Program-made: the position numbers and the translations under genes
Origin: Liolophura sinensis
Taxonomy: Eukaryota; Mollusca; Polyplacophora; Chitonida; Chitonidae
Direction: 5' to 3'
DNA: 64,000 nucleotides
Assembly: GCF_032854445.1 (NCBI RefSeq)
Contig: NC_088295.1
Span: 47,109,385-47,173,384 of the forward strand
Notes under the pieces: generated by a model
Database searches by the model: none
What the model was told of the DNA's origin: nothing
Seen by the model: only the letters and a program-made list of their open reading frames with translations
Shown: positions 58,101 through 64,000 of the stretch, piece after piece
Layout: each line of letters opens with the position of its first letter
Numbering within the stretch: position 1 is the stretch's first letter

Positions 58101-58474
58101 TAGGACCAATACACTCGTGTGAACCACTGCCATTACCTTGACTCATTTGCGGTTTTATGGTGCTATACATAACCACGAATAACATTAATCTAGTTCAGTA
58201 CAAAAGTAAAATTACTTACGTCAATCCTCAGTTTTTGGTTGGTATTTAATGGAATACTAAATCACATGTTTACACTATATTTCAAGGAGACTATCAGCTG
58301 GAGACACGTGGTCATATGCATGTGTGTACATATGTCAGTGGATTTTATCCTAGGGGAGACAATTCTCTGTTAGGAAGCAATTCATTTCAAAGTGCTGGCA
58401 TAGTTGAAATTTGAAGCACATTTACAATTATGTTTATATGTTTTTGTTCATGTCTTTCTTTACTGGAATTTATT
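58101..58474. other. Non-coding segment
   Basis: Unique AT-rich sequence, nothing recognised. Confidence 0.6.
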
Positions 58475-58660
58475 TTATTGTTGCTTCACTCAAGAATCAA
58501 GGTTCAAAAACTTTTCACTTAGATGACGATTGCCAAGATCAGTTGCAAAGGAAATCGGACAGAGGAAGCCAGGCAGAGGAAATCCGGTATAGGAACCTGT
58601 GGGAAACCCTCGGACTTCTCAAGAATGAACTGGTGAAAGTCAGGAGGAAACCGTCACACG
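58475..58660 (-). mobile_element. Possible degraded SINE
   Basis: TTGCTTCACTCAAGAATCAA, CTTTTCACTTAGATGACGAT, GGAAGCCAGGCAGAGGAAAT and GTGGGAAACCCTCGG follow the order of a minus-strand SINE 3' block and core. The 85-codon frame across it is therefore probably not a gene. Confidence 0.5.
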
Positions 58661-59065
58661 TCACATGAAGAAACTTCTTAGAATAATATGAAAATTGTCA
58701 CACCTCGCAAGAAGAAGCACGGTTTCAGGATGCCAAAACAATTAATATTCTATGCTAAATGGTAACATTTTACTTGATTCACTCTGATTTTGGCAATATT
58801 TTTTATATGGAAGAATCCGTTTGAAGAACTCAACGAGACCCTCTATGAAACATCGATAGGGCACAGAGATTAGAACTTACTGCATACATGCAGTATTAAG
58901 AACAATTTAACTCTTCGTACCGGTACAGGTAACTAGTTCATTTTCAGGTATATCGGTGCATGTAATTGAGCTTAATCAGGATCGGCAAATTAAAAACGCA
59001 AAATACAAAAATGGATACCATTAAATCTATCTATAGTATATTATGACCGTATGTCTGTCCAAGGA

Positions 59066-59158
59066 GATTAAGTCTATTATCCGAGTGATGCTAGAATATA
59101 TTCTGTTATTATAACACAATATTCTGTCATTTTCTGTAAAAATTAACAGATTATTTTT
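59066..59158. mobile_element. Inverted-repeat element, copy 2 (short)
   Basis: AGTCTATTATCCGAGTGATG, CTAGAATATATTCTGTTATT and AACACAATATTCTG match the left end of copies 1 and 3; AAATTAACAGATTATTTTT matches their right end. The interior is missing, so this is an internally deleted copy. Confidence 0.7.
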
Positions 59159-60150
59159 GGAGTTTAATAACAACAGTTTAAATGACCTCTTTAAATTCTT
59201 CTCAGATTTGGATTAAACAAATACCAGGACTCACTCAGGAATTCACCGGACAGACTTGCCCGTGTCAGATATTCATGGTTTATGATCGTTCTGATTTTAT
59301 AACCGATTTCTCTTTGGGACAGGGAGGGCAACTACATATTTGTCATAAATAAAAAGTTTGAAGAGTTTTCTTGAAGATGTTGTAGCCAGTATCTGTCTTT
59401 GACTTCAGCTGATATGATAGACGCGATTATACCCTGGGATTTACCATTGTCTTTGATATCGCGGCCCGATACGACACATCAAAAGAGAAGACCGTCTGAG
59501 GCATGTATGATCAACACTGGCAAAAGTATATCTACTTGTTAAGTCAACAACTTGCCAGGTCACTTCTGAGTTAGGTTAGGTTTTTAGTTAAACCCTGTGT
59601 CTGAACCTTTCAGTACCCGGTGACCCATTCCAGCGAGACCAACCTTGTTTGTTTAATCTCTTGAGGTCGAATGCCGAATACGACGGTCAGTTGTTGCCAA
59701 GGCTAATTAAAATCAAGTTTTGCAGACTCGTACTTTTCTTGACATAGTTTCACATGCCGCGAATAGTGTCTCAATGGGTGGGAATTTTTTTTTCTTTTGG
59801 TCAGTTGAAATCCACTATTTCCACTTAACTCGTTTCACCTTTTCATGGCGACGTGTTTGTTCTGTTTAATGTTTACCAGTGTCAGGGTGTGAAAAAAAAT
59901 TATCTGCTTCGTTTTTTTCCCTTGCGACCTAAAAGTTATTACGTGAGAATTCATCTCCGAATTTTATGACATCGAAAACGGTTGCTAAGCATTCTCGACC
60001 ATATTCTTGATTACCGACGGCAGGACCCAGTTGTTCGAAACACAGCAGCCAGTGCAGTGCCCCAAAATTAAAGTATAACAGCAGCAGTTTTAGTTCTCAT
60101 TTAACCGTTTCACAATTTTTTAGGCTAAGTACAAAATTAAATACTTGGCT
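59159..60150. other. Non-coding segment
   Basis: Unique sequence. No gene or repeat recognised. Confidence 0.6.
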
Positions 60151-60162
60151 TAAACTTAAATC

Positions 60163-60427
60163 GGGGCTTCCGTGGCTCAGTTGCATAGCGCGCTAGCGCA
60201 GCGTGACGCAGGAGCCTCTCACCAATGCGGTCGCTGTGAGTTCAAGTCCAGCTCAGGCTGGCTTCCTTTCCGGTCGCACGTGGGAAGGCCTTGCAGCAAC
60301 CTGCGGATGGTCGTGGGTTTTCACCGGGCTCTGCCCGGTTTCCTCTCACCATAATGCTGGTGGCCGTCGTATAAGTGAAATATTCTTGAGAACGGCGTAA
60401 AACTCCAATCAAATAAATAAATAAATA
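60163..60427 (+). mobile_element. SINE family A, full-length, best-preserved
   Basis: GGGGCTTCCGTGGCTCAGTT head with A-box TGGCTCAGTTG and B-box GTTCAAGTCC; core with the perfect hairpin CCGGGCTCTGCCCGG; 3' block TATTCTTGAGAACGGCG; AAAT tail. Flanked by the exact 12-base duplication TAAACTTAAATC at 60151-60162 and 60426-60437. Frames 60172-60354 and 60203-60400 translate it. Confidence 0.97.
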
Positions 60428-60437
60428 AACTTAAATC

Positions 60438-61062
60438 TTGTATTAAGTTGTAAACCAGTTTTGAACAACCGGGCCTAGAAGATAAAAGTTTTAGCTGTTA
60501 TTCTGCCGGTGAAAAGGTTTGTTTCTATAATAAAACTAAAGTTGTTTTGATAAAACGACATGGTTGACTTGGGAATTAGCGTGGATTTCCGAGAACTCCT
60601 GTTAGGCCTACTCAACAGATTCCCTGGCCCACGTATACCACCTACTCTTGGAGATGCTGATCTCTCCAAAATGTCAACGTGCCTTGGCTATCTACAGAAT
60701 ATATCCACAGTCTATAGGATTTCATTCCTCCACCCCCGTCCGTTTGATAAGGTCTTTATTTAACTCGCGTCTTAATCCACATTTTTGGCTGGCCAGGAAG
60801 TCTGATAAGGAATATATTCAGGACAATCCAGACAAGGCCGTGGTATACATGTATATAGTGCCAACGTTTATCTATTTTTACACCATAATTTGATCAAACA
60901 AGGCATATATTCATTACCGTTTATCACATCCTAACTGGTCATGATGGACACATATATAATTGCCAATGCGGCGTATAAATTTACTGGAAAAACGCCGAAC
61001 ATCTTTCGACCAAGTATATTTAATCCTAATCTGTACTGTTAAAAAAACAAAACAACAACAAC

Positions 61063-61063
<1 letters not shown>
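60438..61063. other. Non-coding segment
   Basis: Overlapping 60-81 codon frames without domains. Nothing recognised. Confidence 0.6.
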
Positions 61064-61125
<62 letters not shown>

Positions 61126-61127
61126 AA
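61064..61127. repeat. CA dinucleotide microsatellite
   Basis: About 28 CA repeats, preceded by an AAC-type run (61049-61063). The Cys-Val stretch in the minus frame 60914-61123 is its translation. Confidence 0.98.
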
Positions 61128-61179
61128 CATTAAAGAACGAAAACTAAAAACAGCAGTTTTCGAGAGTTTTAGGTTTGGA

Positions 61180-61570
61180 TTGGTGATTGAGATATTTGAG
61201 CTGTTCTCATTGTGTGCTTTCTAATCTAATCGAACGGGGAAGCCTTTAATTATGGGTATTATCGAATGTCGAATCAAGTGATATCCTACCTTCACTTACA
61301 GTGGATGGAGATCAAATAGAACGCCGTTGAAAGCGAGATTTCTTAATTAATTAGACCCTTAATTAATACGTAACGACTGATACAATCTCATCGCGGTTCT
61401 CAATTAGGCTGTGATCAATATGGTCGTCAGCTGTTCAACCAGTCATTATACTGCCCGGCTGTAAATACCGAAATTCAACAACCGTTAATTTCTTATGCTC
61501 TTTACTGATACCGCCTTGGTTTAAGGTTTCTCAATTATGCAAATTAAGGTCAACGGTTACTCGAGAGCCT
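61180..61570. promoter_or_regulatory. Candidate enhancer rich in homeodomain and POU sites
   Basis: CTTTAATTATGGG near 61241, TTAATTAATTAG at 61342 and CTTAATTAATACG near 61358, CTCAATTAGG near 61400, TCAGCTGTTC near 61427, and the exact POU octamer ATGCAAAT at 61537-61544 fused to ATTAAGGTCA. Clear non-repetitive, non-coding sequence between microsatellite and AT-rich DNA. The site types are known; enhancer function is inference. Confidence 0.4.
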
Positions 61571-62439
61571 CAGAACACCGACTTTGATCATGCTCTTCAT
61601 ATCTCCAGGACTGGGTACTTAAACATGTGAGTATATCTATATTTATAGACTCTGCTTAATACATTCCAGGCGTGCTTGAATTTTGCAGTATGTGACGTTT
61701 CAGTTCAGACGAAAGGCGGTACATTGAGAAACAAACAAGAAAAGGAAGGGGAAAAAAGTAACGGAAGTCAGATAAAGTATCCTTGTATCATAATATAAAA
61801 TATATTTTCACAGGTTTTATCGGCCAAAATGAAATTAAACAGCCCTTTAATTCAAAACATGTAGGCCTTTACCTTTTGTGAAAATTCATTTTTTTTGCTT
61901 TATTTCCTGAGTAGTTGGTTAACGACATAAACCACCATGCCATCACAATCAGTTATTTTTTATGGGTGGAAATAAATTGGAGTGTGCACGGGTAAACTGC
62001 CACCGACGTGGTGGCAAGTTATCGACAATCTTGTGATATACATACGTGCACATGCGCGGCACCCATACTGGTGCGAGAGGAGACCTCTTCAAAAACAGAA
62101 AAATGTGCCAACAAGAGCAGTCCATTGTTAACTGTCCTCGATGTCCTCCATTAACAGTGAGGACGGCGGAATTAAGGGGAATTTGAGAAATCTTAATGAA
62201 ATAATTTAACGAGATTTTTAACATTTTATAAGCAATTAACACTAATATTTTGTAATTTTATCACCTTAGTAGAGTAGTGATAAAGACAGATAAAAACTTT
62301 TTCACCATTTTGTTAGCAACATTCATCCATGGGATATTTATTTTAAATTCTTTATTTATCAGAATTTACAATCCACAAAATTCAGTAATCGTGTAGACCT
62401 TTATTGTACATTATATAATGGAAAATAACTACAAACCGT
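61571..62439. other. Non-coding AT-rich segment
   Basis: Unique sequence; the 97-codon minus frame (61949-62242) has no domain. TGTCCTCCATTAACAGTGAG-type inverted words near 62100-62165. No gene. Confidence 0.6.
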
Positions 62440-62800
62440 AGCTCTGCCGAAACGAGTAACATTATGTTCGTCGAGTTTGTCCAGAAAACAATCCGATAGG
62501 CTACAATGATGCCCCCTCACCATCGAGAGCCTCACAAGCGATGCTATCTCTTGTATAATAGCCGAGATACAAGATCCGGATCTACACTGATCAAGATCCG
62601 ATTACAACAGACCTAAATATTTATCAACGAGAGTAGCTACTCATTGCAGTTGCTTAACTACGGCATTCCACAGCGTGATACCGTACCTTTACAACTGTAA
62701 GCCCTCTTATCTGATCACACCAGATCATTAGAGGTACTTAGAGCAGCAGTGGACACTAGTTAGAGGTAACCGGACACCAATTAAGTGTCCAAACAAACCC
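62440..62800. promoter_or_regulatory. Candidate non-coding regulatory block
   Basis: Complex sequence with AAGATCCGGATCTACACTGA near 62571 and GGACACCAATTAAGTGTCC at about 62771-62789, a hairpin with six-base arms around an NK2-like TTAAGTG and a TAATT core. Also CTTATCTGATCACACC (GATA-like) near 62707. No coding frame. Confidence 0.32.
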
Positions 62801-62948
62801 CGCCATGAATACTGTTGTCCATTTGCTGTAAATGACATTGTGGGGGCGAAAACTTTGACATGAACCGATACCGAATACTATAGGCGCCATCAGGTCAGCT
62901 AAAAGGGCACGCGCCCGTTGATTTATTTGTTTCATTGTATGGTGCTAC

Positions 62949-63143
62949 AAAATAATCTGTAGATTTTAACAGGAAGTCTTTTGTCTGGGTGATGCTAGAT
63001 TGTATTCTCTCTTTTTTTTTTGTTGGTGTAACACAATCCGTGTTCATTATAGAGAATATGTGTGCTACATTTAACAAGATTAATCCGCTGCCATAAACTG
63101 ATTTCTAGCATCACTCGTTCTGTTCAGTTTAGCAGATTATTTC
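62949..63143. mobile_element. Inverted-repeat element, copy 3 (longest ends)
   Basis: Begins AAAATAATCTGTAGATTTTA and GGGTGATGCTAGATTGTATTC and ends TTTCTAGCATCACTCGTTCT, AGTTTAGCAGATTATTTCTC, so the ends are inverted repeats of about 50 bases starting AAATAATCTG. The interior AGAATATGTGTGCTACATTT matches copy 1. No transposase. The target duplication is not clear. Confidence 0.75.
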
Positions 63144-63559
63144 TCTAAGGGTTTTCACAGATATACGTGGGTCTTATCCGAATGCTAATGTATAGTGATT
63201 AGCAAAAGACATTTTTTGATAACTCCTGATATACTGCTACCGATGACGTCATAGTGTAACGTACACTACTCCATGTACATCAAAACTGATACAAATCCTC
63301 GATAATTTCGGTTACTGTATATACACTACTCGCCTGAGTACCATCGCCAGTCTTATCTATGGCATCGGCTACATCCGTTTACTTTACGGAGATAAAAAAG
63401 AGTCTCTGACTGCATGCTACATCAAAGAAAATCTCAATGATGTGAATACATGTAATCGTCATATGTTAGCAGATAAGACTTATGGACGAGGACATGCACC
63501 ATGTGACTTTTCCTGGAAAGTAGGGCGTTTATAGGCAGACACGATATCATGCATGATAT
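63144..63559. other. Non-coding segment
   Basis: Unique sequence, no gene recognised. Confidence 0.6.
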
Positions 63560-63733
63560 ATTTGATTATATATTTATCTATTTATTTATTTGATTGTTTT
63601 TTTTTTGCCATTTTCAAGAATATTTCATTTATGCAACTGCTGCCAGCCAACTCACGACCATCCGACAGGTTGCTGCTGAAGTCCCCACGTATATACGATC
63701 AGAGAGAAAGCCAGCAAAGATGTGGACTTGACC
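63560..63733 (-). mobile_element. SINE family A, degraded
   Basis: AAAT-type tail, TTTTCAAGAATATTTCATTT, ACTCACGACCATCCGACAGG and AGAGAGAAAGCCAGCAAAGA, in minus-strand order, ending near the B-box region (GTGGACTTGA). Confidence 0.85.
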
Positions 63734-63737
63734 CCCC

Positions 63738-63812
63738 CACCCACCTCCCTCCCACCATAATGCTGGTCGCCTTGATATATAAATGAAATATTCTAGACTA
63801 CGGCTTAAAAGA
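63738..63812 (+). mobile_element. SINE family A, 3' fragment, inverted relative to the neighbour
   Basis: CCTCCCTCCCACCATAATGC, TGAAATATTCTAGACTACGG and a decayed tail. It starts within ten bases of the end of the minus-strand copy, so the two form an inverted pair. Confidence 0.8.
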
Positions 63813-63904
63813 TATGTGTTAAAAGAAAATTTACACAAGGCAAAAAATGAAATCACGGCCTTCAAAACACCAGCCACACTATAGGGCTGTATTTACTGCA
63901 GCTG

Positions 63905-64000
63905 TAAATAGTTTGTTCAGGTCACGTGCCCGTCGTTTGAGGGCCGTGTGCATCGATCACGTGACGGAATGACGGCAAGATGATAATCAATTTTGTAAGT
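63905..64000. promoter_or_regulatory. Paired CACGTG E-boxes at the window edge
   Basis: GGTCACGTGCC with CACGTG at 63923-63928 and ATCACGTGACGG with CACGTG at 63958-63963 in a GC-richer stretch that runs off the window. Might belong to a promoter beyond the edge. Confidence 0.3.

Noticed and set aside
58411-58668. 85-codon frame with a hydrophobic start
   Set aside because: Most of it overlaps a degraded minus-strand SINE; the hydrophobic start is T-rich DNA.

Overview
This window looks like non-coding nuclear DNA from an invertebrate animal, most likely a lophotrochozoan (mollusc, possibly brachiopod or relative). The reasons are the overall AT-rich composition, the absence of any long open frame or compact gene order, abundant micro- and minisatellites, and above all more than twenty copies of a tRNA-headed SINE whose 3' end (GTACGGCGTAAAACACC followed by an AAAT-type tail) I associate from memory with molluscan and related genomes. 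A second SINE, with a GACGTTAAACCCC 3' end and a CATA-type tail, points the same way. The species cannot be named from the sequence.

I find no protein-coding gene I can defend. The longest open frame is 182 codons (43009-43557) and crosses a tandem repeat whose units fall in different reading frames, which argues against coding. Every other frame is short, most have no recognisable domain, and many are translations of SINE copies or simple repeats. The window is best read as an intergenic region or a very long intron. No rRNA, true tRNA gene, CRISPR array or bacterial feature is present.

Layout. 1-3.3 kb: SINE copies plus a compositionally complex block with two inverted exact POU octamers (2498 and 2552). 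5.1-8.5 kb: several complex blocks and a palindromic element with terminal TATTTCACCTAAAGTTT repeats, plus a partial second copy. 9-15 kb: SINEs (one nested in another) and a large two-period minisatellite (10.7-11.6 kb). 15.7-26.4 kb: exact 4x37 bp and 3x84 bp tandem arrays, a 33-bp array, a 57-bp duplication next to an old ~350-bp tandem duplication, several SINEs. 26-36 kb: mostly unique AT-rich DNA, a (TA)n tract, E-box-rich stretch. 36.7-43.6 kb: poly-T-flanked SINE, first copy of a small inverted-repeat element, a double CRE block. 45-52 kb: another CRE/E-box block, SINE-in-SINE at 48.1 kb, and an inverted pair of second-family SINEs at 51.1-51.7 kb. 54-64 kb: two CTCF-like motifs, GC-richer complex blocks, a homeodomain/POU-rich block at 61.2-61.6 kb, and two more copies of the small inverted-repeat element.

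If the complex blocks are conserved between species, the natural reading is a regulatory landscape of a distant developmental gene, interrupted by SINE and MITE insertions. That is inference; conservation cannot be tested here. The most promising undescribed items are the three-copy inverted-repeat element (37.0, 59.1, 62.9 kb), the palindromic element at 6.3 kb, the two-period minisatellite and the inverted SINE pair at 51 kb.
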